6,325 nucleotides of DNA, from the NCBI GenBank assembly GCA_021781075.1, contig JAJXXN010000345.1, positions 1 to 6,325 of the forward strand. The letters run 5' to 3'. The number at the start of each line of letters is the position of its first letter. Within the stretch, counting starts at the first letter, position 1. Source of the stretch: Acidobacteriota bacterium. GTDB taxonomy: Bacteria; Acidobacteriota; Terriglobia; Terriglobales; Acidobacteriaceae. The position numbers were made by a program, and so were the translations under genes. The notes beneath the pieces were generated by a model. The model made no database searches. It saw nothing but the letters and a program-made list of their open reading frames with translations, and was not told where the DNA came from. Positions 1-6,068 of this stretch are shown here, one piece after another.

Positions 1-603
1 GATCAAAATCCTGATCCCGGTCTCGCCCAGCACCCCGCGCACCCGCGTCGCCGCCGCAAGAATCCAGTAACTGGCAAAACAGGTCACCGCAATCGACCCG
101 AGGATCGCCGCTGTCTGGTAGTGCCACAAAGTTGGCACCTGCCCAATCAGCACCATCACCGAGCTGATCGCGCCCGGCCCGGCAAGCATAGGAATCCCCA
201 GGGGCACTATCCCCGCGTCCTCCTTGTGCGAACCCTCCTCGGCGTCGCCCGAGGTCTCCTGCGTCGGCGAGCGCTTGGCGTTCAACATGTCGAGGCCAAT
301 GAGCAGCAGAATCAACCCGCCGGCAATCTCAAAGGCCGGCAGCGTAATCCCAAAAAGCTCAAAAATCAGCTTGCCCACCAGCGCAAAGGTGGTCAGCACA
401 ATGAAGCAGGTGATGGACGCCTTCATGGCCATGCGCTTGCGCCGCTTCTCCTCCGCATCGTGCGTGATGGCCAAAAAAGCCGGGATGGCTGCAAAGGGAT
501 CGACCAGGAAAAATATCGAGCTCAGCGCGAGGACGCTGAAACGCACAATCGGCGCGTGGCTGATGGTGTTGAGCGCGGCTTCGGCTGGGTTTGTGAGGAT
601 CAC
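1..603 (-). CDS. MarC family integral membrane protein, C-terminus cut by window edge
   Basis: Reading the minus strand from a GTG at 603 gives 201 codons with no stop up to base 1. The product is strongly hydrophobic, with likely membrane segments near residues 19-46, 62-84, 87-106, 132-153 and 163-186. Family hallmarks are the first-helix FFLVDPFAAIPAFLAIT stretch (residues 31-47, with the Asp-Pro pair at 35-36) and PLGIPMLAGPGAI (residues 134-146), the most conserved MarC/UPF0056 motif. An acidic, polar loop (about 110-130) separates the two halves. MarC proteins are inner-membrane proteins of unknown function; the old link to multiple antibiotic resistance was not upheld. The GTG is chosen because an in-frame TAG at 615-613 blocks extension upstream, and the next Met lies after the first helix. 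Its ribosome binding site is weak. Roughly the last 20-25 residues of the family are missing beyond base 1. It is divergent from the methyltransferase gene at 673. Confidence 0.9.
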   Translation of the reverse strand, partial: MILTNPAEAALNTISHAPIVRFSVLALSSIFFLVDPFAAIPAFLAITHDAEEKRRKRMAMKASITCFIVLTTFALVGKLIFELFGITLPAFEIAGGLILLLIGLDMLNAKRSPTQETSGDAEEGSHKEDAGIVPLGIPMLAGPGAISSVMVLIGQVPTLWHYQTAAILGSIAVTCFASYWILAAATRVRGVLGETGIRILI

Positions 604-672
604 TCTCTTAGGCTAAACCATTTCCGCTCTTGCTCCAACTGAACCAAGCCTCGCAGGACTTAGAATGGTTGG
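604..672. promoter_or_regulatory. Divergent intergenic spacer between the marC-like and methyltransferase genes
   Basis: This 69-base gap must hold the start signals for both divergent genes, but I see no convincing -35/-10 pair. An AGGA at 655-658 on the plus strand is a possible ribosome binding site. It is ideally placed (6 bases) for an ATG at 665 and further than usual (14 bases) from the TTG at 673 that opens the methyltransferase frame. Confidence 0.35.
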
Positions 673-1422
673 TTGCCCACCTCGCCCCAACCCGCGCCCC
701 TCGCCGTCGTCCTCGTCGCGCCCCGCAACCCGCTCAACATCGGCGCTGCCGCCCGCGCCATGGCCAACTTCGGCATTCATGATCTGCGCGTCGTATCCCC
801 GTTTGAGCGCGCCTGGCGCGAGGCAAAATCCGCCGTGGAAGCCGAAGAAATCCTCACCGCGGCCCGCGAATTCCCCACCCTCTCCGCAGCACTTGCCGAC
901 CGAAACCTCGTCCTCGGAACAGCCACCAGCCGCTATCGCCGCCCCGGTCAACCGCACTATTTTCTTCCCCATGCGGCCCCAATCGTCCACGCCGCTCTAG
1001 CTGCCGGGGGCAAGGCGGCCCTCGTCTTTGGCCCTGAAAAGCACGGCCTCACCCGCGACAACCTCTCCCTCTGCCACGCCCTCGTCGAAATTCCCACCCA
1101 GCCCGCCCAGCCCTCCATGAACCTCGGCCAATCCGTTGCCGTCTGCCTCTATGAACTGGCGGCCAAACTCCCGCCGCCCCCCACCCCGGATGAGCCTATT
1201 CCGCACCCCGGCCCCACCTCGGCGGAGATTGATCGCCTCGCCGAACGCATCCTCACCGTCGCCAGCCTCGCCAACTACTCCCCCGCCACCATGCAGGCCG
1301 CCAACCGCGAAGACCTCCGCCTCCTGCTCCGCCGCTGGCAACTGACACCCCTCGACACACGCAGGGCCTTGGGCTTGTTTCGCCGCGTGGAATGGCATCT
1401 CAGGCAAAAGCGCGGCCCTTGA
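673..1422 (+). CDS. TrmH/TrmJ-type SPOUT RNA 2'-O-methyltransferase
   Basis: The 249-residue product carries the three SpoU motifs in order. Motif 1 is NPLNIGAAARAMANFG (residues 19-34), with R29 as the expected catalytic arginine. Motif 2 is LVFGPEKHGL (117-126). Motif 3 is PSMNLGQSVAVCLYEL (147-162). These form the trefoil-knot SAM site of enzymes that methylate ribose 2'-OH groups in tRNA or rRNA. Length and order (knot domain first, then an alpha-helical tail at about 180-245) fit TrmJ, which modifies position 32 of tRNA, better than the longer TrmH/RlmB proteins with an N-terminal substrate-binding domain. The exact RNA target cannot be read from sequence. The in-frame start is a TTG, because a TAG at 661-663 blocks extension and the next Met (residue 30) lies inside motif 1. 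Codons end mostly in C. It is not obviously cotranscribed with the gene at 1590, 167 bases downstream. Confidence 0.87.
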   Translation: MPTSPQPAPLAVVLVAPRNPLNIGAAARAMANFGIHDLRVVSPFERAWREAKSAVEAEEILTAAREFPTLSAALADRNLVLGTATSRYRRPGQPHYFLPHAAPIVHAALAAGGKAALVFGPEKHGLTRDNLSLCHALVEIPTQPAQPSMNLGQSVAVCLYELAAKLPPPPTPDEPIPHPGPTSAEIDRLAERILTVASLANYSPATMQAANREDLRLLLRRWQLTPLDTRRALGLFRRVEWHLRQKRGP

Positions 1423-1589
1423 ACGATCATCCGCAGGGCAGGGGCAGGAGCGTGGAATGCAATTTTGTTACTTCGGTTTGCTGGAATTTTCCGCGTACGC
1501 CATCAAAATTCATCGCGCAGGCGGATTTCAAGAAAATCTTCATCGCCCTCGGAATCCATAACTGGTAAAGTTTCTACAAGGTCAAAATC

Positions 1590-3623
1590 ATGCCGAACCA
1601 GCCTTCTCTTCTCTCACGCCTACGCGCTTTCACGCCTGCTGTTTTGGCCACATTATTTTTATTGCTGGCAGCAGCCACCGCCTCCGGCAAGGTTTGGCGC
1701 CAGGAGCCGGCACAGCAACAGCAACAAACACCAGCTCAAAGCACCGACGCCGCGCAACCACAACAGCCCTCTGCCCCCGCCGACCAGCAACAGCAGCCCG
1801 TCACACAGGGCGATGCGCAGCAGCAGCAAACACCGGCTCAGGGTGGTGACGCCACCCAACAGCAGCCGGCCACTGTGCAACCTGCGGACGCCCAGCAGCA
1901 ACCTGCGGCACAGGGTGATGCCCAGCAACAGTCACAGCCGGCAGCGCAGGGCGACGGGCAGCAGCCCGCGGCCACCGGGCAAAATGGGCAAGCCGGGGAG
2001 CAGAAGCAGGCGGAAGGCGAAGAGCCGGACGAAAGTGGACAAACTCCTCCCCCCGCCAAACCCTCAATCGACACTTCGAAAAAAGGCAAGCTGGGCGGCC
2101 TCTTCGGCAAAAAATCAGCTTCCTCAAAAGAAAAGGTGACCGTCGTAAAGATTGATCCGTTGGCCGGCATCAAGGACCTGAATGGCGATACCCTCAAAGA
2201 GGCGGGCCCATTCACCGAGCCGGATGTGGATGAAAAGAGCGTGCAGGGCAAGCGCGCGCTGGAGATTAACGAGGACGAACTGAAAAAATTGCTCTTCAAA
2301 AAAGAGCTTTATCTCCGCGGAGGCTACCTCAACAACTCCCTCAACTTCAACGAGCATGGCAAGCTCATCGGCAAAAGCCCGACCGGTTCCTTCACCCTCA
2401 ACTACATTGAAGTCACGCACGTTTCCATGAGCAAGCACAAGATCACGCTCGAGTGCAACCGCTATGGCCTGCACTTCATGGGCAACCTGGACGAGGACCC
2501 GGACAACAACGTCCAGATGATCAAACTCACCCCGCCGAAAAAGAAAAAACCGCTCATCATCACCATCGACCGCGAGGTGGTCGTCAAGGTTCCCAAGGCA
2601 AAAACCATCAAGGTGCCGGCCTCAAAAACCGCGGCGGGCAAAAACCAGCCCGCCAAGGGCACGAACGCCGCGCCCGCCGCGGGCCCTGCTCCCGCGCAAA
2701 ATTCCGATGGCCAAGCGGCACCGGCTGGCGGTGATGCCGCCGCGCAGACGCCGGCCAATGCTGCAGAAAATTCAACCGCCGCAAATGCCACGCCGCAGCC
2801 CAACAACGACGGGCAGAAACCATCCGATAACTCCTCCGCAACCACCCCTCAAACGGGGGATAAAGTCGCCAAGGCCCCCACCGACGCCGAGCTCGAGAAC
2901 ATGACGCCGGAGGAGCAGGTCAAGGCCAGCATTGCCGCCACCAAGCCAGAGGAGCGCCCGGCAGACCCCAACAGCGTCACCCACACCTTCTCCCCCATCC
3001 ACTCCTCGCGTGTGCTGCGGCAGGCCCTCGACCAGATCTTTGCCGTCGGCCAGGACTCGCGCTACCTCAGCGCCATGCCCGATTACTGGAAGCACTATTA
3101 CGAAGCCCAGGACAGCCGCTCCTTCTACCGCTTCAAGGTGCCCGGCATGGTGCACATCAGCCAGGTTGACTCACGACCCGCACTCCTCAAGGCCATCGAG
3201 CCCGGATCCAACCAGTACGCGCAAGACAATGCAATCGTCGGCATCGCACGCTATCGCGCCCTGGTCGGCGCGGACGGCAAGGTCAAGGACGTGGCCATCA
3301 CCGTGCCCATCGGCTTCGGCCTCGACGAACTCGCCGTCGCCTCCATCCAACATGCCGCCTTCAAGCCCGCCATGAAAGGCGGACAGCCGGTCATGACCGC
3401 CGTCGACCTCTACATCACCTTCCGCATCTTCTCAAAAATGACCTCGCAAACCACAAAGAAGAGTGGCGAGGAAGAGAAGGATGCCGCCGACAACAAAATG
3501 CAGGTCGCGCCGCCAACCCGGCCCGGCCCCTTTACCCTCCTCCATCCCTACCACCCCGACGCGCAACAGCAGTCCCCTGCCGCCCAACCAGCCCCGGGAG
3601 CAGGCGACGCGCCCACCAACTGA
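1590..3623 (+). CDS. Exported Gln/Ala/Pro-rich protein with TonB-like C-terminal domain
   Basis: This 677-residue protein has a clear layout. Residues 1-34 are a signal peptide or membrane anchor (basic start, hydrophobic core about 15-31). Residues 41-145 are a Gln/Ala/Pro linker with repeated QGDAQQQ units. Residues about 215-336 form a compact domain containing LYLRGGYLNNSLNF and GKSPTGSFTLNYIEV, ending in a KKKK-to-IDREVVVKV strand. Residues about 345-450 are a second Ala/Pro/Asn linker, and 470-614 the C-terminal domain. The stretch DGKVKDVAITVPIGFGLDELA, followed by a FKPAMKGGQPV core (591-601) and a closing ITFRI strand, matches the TonB C-terminal fold; the usual Trp before Arg-Phe is Ala here. 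TonB proteins link the inner-membrane proton motive force to outer-membrane receptors, but no exbB/exbD or receptor gene is nearby, so that role is inferred. A 60-residue Pro-rich tail follows. AAGG at 1578-1581, 8 bases before the ATG, is the likely ribosome binding site. Confidence 0.8.
   Translation: MPNQPSLLSRLRAFTPAVLATLFLLLAAATASGKVWRQEPAQQQQQTPAQSTDAAQPQQPSAPADQQQQPVTQGDAQQQQTPAQGGDATQQQPATVQPADAQQQPAAQGDAQQQSQPAAQGDGQQPAATGQNGQAGEQKQAEGEEPDESGQTPPPAKPSIDTSKKGKLGGLFGKKSASSKEKVTVVKIDPLAGIKDLNGDTLKEAGPFTEPDVDEKSVQGKRALEINEDELKKLLFKKELYLRGGYLNNSLNFNEHGKLIGKSPTGSFTLNYIEVTHVSMSKHKITLECNRYGLHFMGNLDEDPDNNVQMIKLTPPKKKKPLIITIDREVVVKVPKAKTIKVPASKTAAGKNQPAKGTNAAPAAGPAPAQNSDGQAAPAGGDAAAQTPANAAENSTAANATPQPNNDGQKPSDNSSATTPQTGDKVAKAPTDAELENMTPEEQVKASIAATKPEERPADPNSVTHTFSPIHSSRVLRQALDQIFAVGQDSRYLSAMPDYWKHYYEAQDSRSFYRFKVPGMVHISQVDSRPALLKAIEPGSNQYAQDNAIVGIARYRALVGADGKVKDVAITVPIGFGLDELAVASIQHAAFKPAMKGGQPVMTAVDLYITFRIFSKMTSQTTKKSGEEEKDAADNKMQVAPPTRPGPFTLLHPYHPDAQQQSPAAQPAPGAGDAPTN
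1710..2024 (+). repeat. Degenerate in-frame Gln/Ala/Pro-coding repeats
   Basis: Within the TonB-like gene, codons for residues 41-145 are dominated by CAG/CAA, GCN and CCN. A unit encoding QGDAQQQ occurs at 1806-1826 and 1911-1931, with a related QGDGQQP at about 1947-1967. Copies differ at synonymous positions (for example GGC/GGT, GCG/GCC), so they have diverged while the amino acids were kept. They probably encode a flexible periplasm-spanning linker, and CAG runs of this kind are prone to slippage and length change. Confidence 0.75.
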
Positions 3624-3639
3624 TTCCATCGCAAATTCA

Positions 3640-3671
3640 AATGGCCGCCTCACAATCGCGGGGCGGCCATT
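3640..3671. terminator. Inverted repeat between convergent genes, likely bidirectional terminator
   Basis: AATGGCCGCC (3640-3649) and GGCGGCCATT (3662-3671) are perfect 10-base arms around a 12-base loop, starting 17 bases after the TGA of the TonB-like gene. The minus-strand gene ending at 3693 converges on it. Read on the minus strand, the arm is followed by TTGAATTT, a better U-tract than on the plus side. A second small hairpin, GCATT-CCTT-AATGC at 3672-3685, abuts it. The position between two convergent stops supports a shared terminator. Confidence 0.65.
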
Positions 3672-3692
3672 GCATTCCTTAATGCGATGCCT

Positions 3693-3866
3693 TCAGGATT
3701 CAGCAACAATCAGCTCGTCCACCTTCCGCTTGTGCTTGGCCGCGCGCCCCGTTTTCGGCGTGGTCACCAGCACCCGTGACGGCTTGGGCTGGCCCACCCG
3801 CGCCCGCGCGTTGGCCTTCACCGCCTTCGACACGCTGAACTTCCCGCTCTTGCCTTTCTTCTTCAC
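3693..3866 (-). CDS. Small, very basic protein of unknown function (57 aa)
   Basis: A GTG at 3866 on the minus strand opens 57 codons ending in TGA at 3695-3693. The product begins VKKKGKSGKFSVSKAVKANA, continues through an ARVGQPKPSRV stretch and a KTGRAAKHKRK cluster (38-48), and closes with a short acidic VDELIVAES tail. About a third of residues are Lys or Arg, which suggests nucleic-acid or ribosome contact, but no domain is recognised. It is judged real for three reasons: its codons end almost always in G or C, as expected in this genome; its stop abuts a strong hairpin at 3640-3671; and the SVSKAVKANARARVG segment resembles small acidobacterial proteins I have seen, from memory only. 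The start is uncertain, because no Shine-Dalgarno sequence precedes the GTG and the frame stays open upstream without ATG or GTG for at least a dozen codons. It is divergent from the gene at 3914, 47 bases away. Overlapping minus-strand frames here look like shadows. Confidence 0.6.
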   Translation of the reverse strand: MKKKGKSGKFSVSKAVKANARARVGQPKPSRVLVTTPKTGRAAKHKRKVDELIVAES

Positions 3867-3913
3867 AAGGTCGAGTATGGAAGATAAGCCCGCAAAAGGG
3901 AAGGGGCGGAACC

Positions 3914-4192
3914 ATGGAAGAAAAAGATTTTTTCAACGAGACCACCGAGCAGCGCACCCACCGGCTCACCTGCCCAAGATGCGGCCAGGAGGCCGAGTAC
4001 AAGGTCGGTTGGGTCGTCCGCCGCAAAAAAAACCAACTGCCACGCGGCGCCGACGAGCGCGACCGCGCCAAGTTCGCCAAGGCGCAGTCCTACATGGTTC
4101 GCCGCGACGACAAACTTGCCTGCGCCAACATCCGCTGCCGCAAGCCCTTCGAAATCACAACCCTGCAAACCATTGCGTTTTTGATGGATTGA
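3914..4192 (+). CDS. Small four-cysteine (zinc-ribbon-like) protein of unknown function
   Basis: The 92-residue product has two cysteine pairs, CPRC at residues 20-23 and CANIRC at 70-75, separated by 46 residues rich in Arg and Lys. This C-x2-C...C-x4-C spacing suggests one zinc site joined across a long basic insert (VVRRKKNQLPRGADERDR, about 34-51). The protein ends in a hydrophobic stretch, QTIAFLMD. Such ribbons usually bind nucleic acid or proteins, and no enzyme motif is seen. The GADERDRAKFAKAQSYMVR segment resembles small conserved acidobacterial hypotheticals, from memory rather than a search. The ATG is supported by a purine-rich AAGGGG at 3901-3906. An ATG at 3877 is in another frame and gives a product without sensible composition. 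It is divergent from the small basic gene and separated from the next gene by 97 bases containing a hairpin. Confidence 0.75.
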   Translation: MEEKDFFNETTEQRTHRLTCPRCGQEAEYKVGWVVRRKKNQLPRGADERDRAKFAKAQSYMVRRDDKLACANIRCRKPFEITTLQTIAFLMD

Positions 4193-4237
4193 CAAGCCAC
4201 CACTTGGCTGTGATTCAATCAAAAGTGCAGAGGTCGC

Positions 4238-4254
4238 GGACGCCCCAGGCGTCC
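4238..4254 (+). terminator. Short GC-rich hairpin in the spacer before the small membrane protein
   Basis: GGACGCC (4238-4244) and GGCGTCC (4248-4254) form a perfect 7-base stem with a 3-base CCA loop. It lies 46 bases after the stop of the four-cysteine gene and 35 bases before the next ATG. No U-tract follows, so it could equally be a structure in the leader of the next gene. Confidence 0.35.
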
Positions 4255-4289
4255 TGACAGCATTCCCCATACCGATTCAGGAGAACTTA

Positions 4290-4568
4290 ATGGCCAACCA
4301 GCTTCTTCCCACTGCAGAGCGCAATCTGACACCCGACCAGGTGGAGGCGCTCGACAAGCGCCGCGAGCTCGGCCACACCTTCCTCGTCATCGCCGGCCAG
4401 TTCACCGTCATCGCCACCATCCTCCTCCTCTGGGTGGGGCAGGACCTCACTTACTCCCCCGGCTGGCTGCATCCCATCTTTTATTACTTCGCCGTTGCCA
4501 TTGCCCTCGTCGCCATCTTCGGCATCGCCGGCTTCGTCCTGCGCAAGGGTACCCCCCGGCTCGACTGA
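4290..4568 (+). CDS. Small membrane protein with two transmembrane segments, function unknown
   Basis: The 92-residue product has a soluble, charged N-terminus (residues 1-28, with TPDQVEALDKRRELG), a first membrane segment at about 30-49 and a second at about 62-84. The short loop between them is WVGQDLTYSPGW. A basic LRKGTPR tail follows. Charge distribution (positive residues before helix 1 and after helix 2) predicts both ends in the cytoplasm by the positive-inside rule. The start is well supported by AGGAGA at 4279-4284, five bases before the ATG, the best ribosome binding site in the window. I do not recognise the family. It stands alone between two hairpin-bearing spacers. Confidence 0.8.
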   Translation: MANQLLPTAERNLTPDQVEALDKRRELGHTFLVIAGQFTVIATILLLWVGQDLTYSPGWLHPIFYYFAVAIALVAIFGIAGFVLRKGTPRLD

Positions 4569-4605
4569 CCCCGCAGCCACCATCCATTTTTTCTCTTCCA
4601 ATCCT

Positions 4606-4630
4606 TGCGCGCGCCTGAATGGTGCGCGCA
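4606..4630 (+). terminator. Strong GC-rich hairpin between the small membrane protein gene and moaA
   Basis: TGCGCGCGCC (4606-4615) pairs with GGTGCGCGCA (4621-4630) around a TGAAT loop, giving a 10-base stem with one G-U pair. It lies 37 bases after the upstream stop and 56 bases before the moaA ATG. The following bases are TTCCACTT, a poor U-tract. It is most simply a terminator for the upstream gene; a role in the moaA leader is possible but unsupported. Confidence 0.45.
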
Positions 4631-4686
4631 TTCCACTTGCAAGCCGCACAGACCAGGCCAATGGTTTTGCGTTAGTCTAAAGACGA

Positions 4687-5706
4687 ATGTTGCCCACGCC
4701 CACCTCCGTGCCTCCCCAATTGCGCGATTCCCACGGCCGCGCCCTCCGCGACCTGCGCATCTCCATCACCGACCGCTGCAACTACCGATGCGTCTACTGC
4801 CGCGATGGTGAGGAGGGCACTTCCTACTCCGAGCTCTCCAATGAGGAGTATCTCCGCCTCATCACACTCTTCATTCCACTCGGCATCACCAAAGTCCGGC
4901 TCACCGGCGGTGAACCGCTGCTGCGCCACGGGCTCGTCGACCTGGTCGCCGAAATCGCCACCCTGCGCACCCTCTTCGGTGAGGCGCCCGACATTGCCAT
5001 TACCACCAATGGCCACCTGCTCGAGTCCCTCGCCGCGCCACTCAAAAATGCCGGCCTCCGCCGCGCCACCATCAGCATGGACGCCGTCGATGCACCAAAC
5101 TTCGAGGCAATCACCCGCGTCCCGCGCAGCTTTGAACGCGTCCTCGCCGGCATCCGCGCGGCAAAGGCCGCCGGCCTTGAACCGGTCAAAATCAACTGCG
5201 TCCTCCTCCGCGGCTTCAATGACAACCAGATCGAGGGCTTCGCACGCTTCGCGCAGCAGGAAAACGTCATCGTTCGCTTCATTGAATTCATGCCGCTTGA
5301 AGAGGGCCGGTTTTGGTCCAGGGATCTTGTAATTCCAATCGATGAATTGGTTGGGCGGCTCAGTCGCGTCGCGCCGCTCGTTGAGCTCCCACCCAACGAG
5401 GCCGGGGAAACCGCCATCCGCTTCGGTTTCAAAGACGGCCCGGGTGAAATCGGCATCATCGCCCCCGTCAGCCGCGCATTTTGCGGCGCATGCAGCCGCT
5501 TGAGGCTCACCTCGGATGGAAAAATCAGAACCTGCCTTTTTTCGCAGGTTGAGCACGACCTCTACGGAAGAATGAGAGCCGGGTTAAACGATGAAGCACT
5601 GCGCTCTTACATCATCCGCGTCGCGCAACAAAAGGAACAGCGCCACCACATCGGCGAGCCCGGCTTCCTCAAGCCCTCGCGCTCCATGGTCCATATCGGC
5701 GGATAA
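4687..5706 (+). CDS. moaA: GTP 3',8-cyclase MoaA (molybdenum cofactor biosynthesis)
   Basis: MoaA is a cytoplasmic radical-SAM enzyme that converts GTP to 3',8-cyclo-7,8-dihydro-GTP, which MoaC turns into cyclic pyranopterin monophosphate, the first intermediate of molybdopterin synthesis. The 339-residue product is full length and has all key features. The N-terminal [4Fe-4S] motif CNYRCVYC uses C31, C35 and C38. The SAM-binding GGEP lies at 74-77. TNGH (107-110) and ISMDAVD (129-135) follow. The second, GTP-binding cluster is C266, C269 (FCGACSRLRL) and C283 (GKIRTC, with R281). The C-terminus ends in Gly-Gly, which activates the enzyme and has been shown to be essential in MoaA proteins. 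The ATG at 4687 has only a weak AAAGACGA site upstream but gives the usual short lead before RDLRISITDRCNYRC. No other moa, mog or mob gene is in the window, so the pathway partners lie elsewhere. Confidence 0.96.
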   Translation: MLPTPTSVPPQLRDSHGRALRDLRISITDRCNYRCVYCRDGEEGTSYSELSNEEYLRLITLFIPLGITKVRLTGGEPLLRHGLVDLVAEIATLRTLFGEAPDIAITTNGHLLESLAAPLKNAGLRRATISMDAVDAPNFEAITRVPRSFERVLAGIRAAKAAGLEPVKINCVLLRGFNDNQIEGFARFAQQENVIVRFIEFMPLEEGRFWSRDLVIPIDELVGRLSRVAPLVELPPNEAGETAIRFGFKDGPGEIGIIAPVSRAFCGACSRLRLTSDGKIRTCLFSQVEHDLYGRMRAGLNDEALRSYIIRVAQQKEQRHHIGEPGFLKPSRSMVHIGG

Positions 5707-5774
5707 AATTCCGCGCTTGGATGCGCAAAAGCACGAAATGGGTGAGAAACTGGAATCTCACCGGCCATTCTCCT

Positions 5775-6068
5775 ATGAATGATTCTGGCAAAGACGTTGC
5801 CCCGATTCGCCTGGAGGACTTGTACGCCTTCCATGCCATCACGCGCGCGCTGGCCTCCAGCCAGGATGTCGACCAGGTGCTCGAAACCATCTTGTCGCAG
5901 ATTGAAAAATTTGTCCCCGTCGAGCATTGGAACCTGCTGATTCTGGACCCGGAAAGCAACGAACTCTACTGCCCCATCGCCAGCAATCCACAAACCGACT
6001 GGTCCAAGCTGCGCCTAAGTCCCAGCGAGGGAATCTCCGGCTGGGTGATGCAGAACGGCCGAACCGTC
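5775..6068 (+). CDS. GAF-domain protein, 3' part lost at a sequence junction
   Basis: The frame opening at ATG 5775 gives a short lead, then an alpha-helical LYAFHAITRALASSQDVDQV (16-35), a VLETILSQIEKFVPVEHWNL helix-strand unit (35-54) and LSPSEGISGWVMQNGRTV (81-98). This is the first half of a GAF domain, in which the G-x-S/A-GWV motif is followed by a V-x-D strand. GAF domains sense small ligands and usually sit ahead of a GGDEF, kinase or regulator domain, so this is probably the N-terminus of a signalling protein. After residue 98 the frame stays open to the window end, but the translation becomes Arg/Ala/Pro/Ser-rich with no GAF character, and it lies antisense to another gene start. 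I therefore end it at 6068. In-frame alternatives upstream are ATG 5721 and GTG 5742; none has a good ribosome binding site. It follows moaA by 68 bases. Confidence 0.7.

Noticed and set aside
121..642. Plus-strand open frames within the marC-like gene
   Set aside because: They are antisense to a clear MarC protein with the PLGIPMLAGPGAI motif; translations are basic and low-complexity.
613..1407. Two minus-strand open frames opposite the methyltransferase gene
   Set aside because: Gly-rich low-complexity translations opposite all three SpoU motifs; shadows of the plus-strand gene.
1710..2024. Possible CRISPR-like or tandem-repeat array
   Set aside because: Repeats are in-frame, degenerate at wobble positions, lack regular spacers and sit inside an exported linker.
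3463..4257. 264-codon plus-strand open frame spanning the end of the TonB-like gene, the terminator and the four-cysteine gene
   Set aside because: It runs through a hairpin and two better-supported genes in other frames, and its composition changes abruptly with no domain.
4569..4686. Moco riboswitch upstream of moaA
   Set aside because: Only one simple hairpin is visible; the multi-stem layout of the Moco RNA could not be recognised in this 118-base gap.
4672..5556. Long open frame (294 codons) on the minus strand opposite moaA
   Set aside because: It is the antisense shadow of a complete, motif-confirmed moaA; its translation is Ala/Gly/Glu/Asp-rich with no domain, as expected opposite GC-rich coding sequence.
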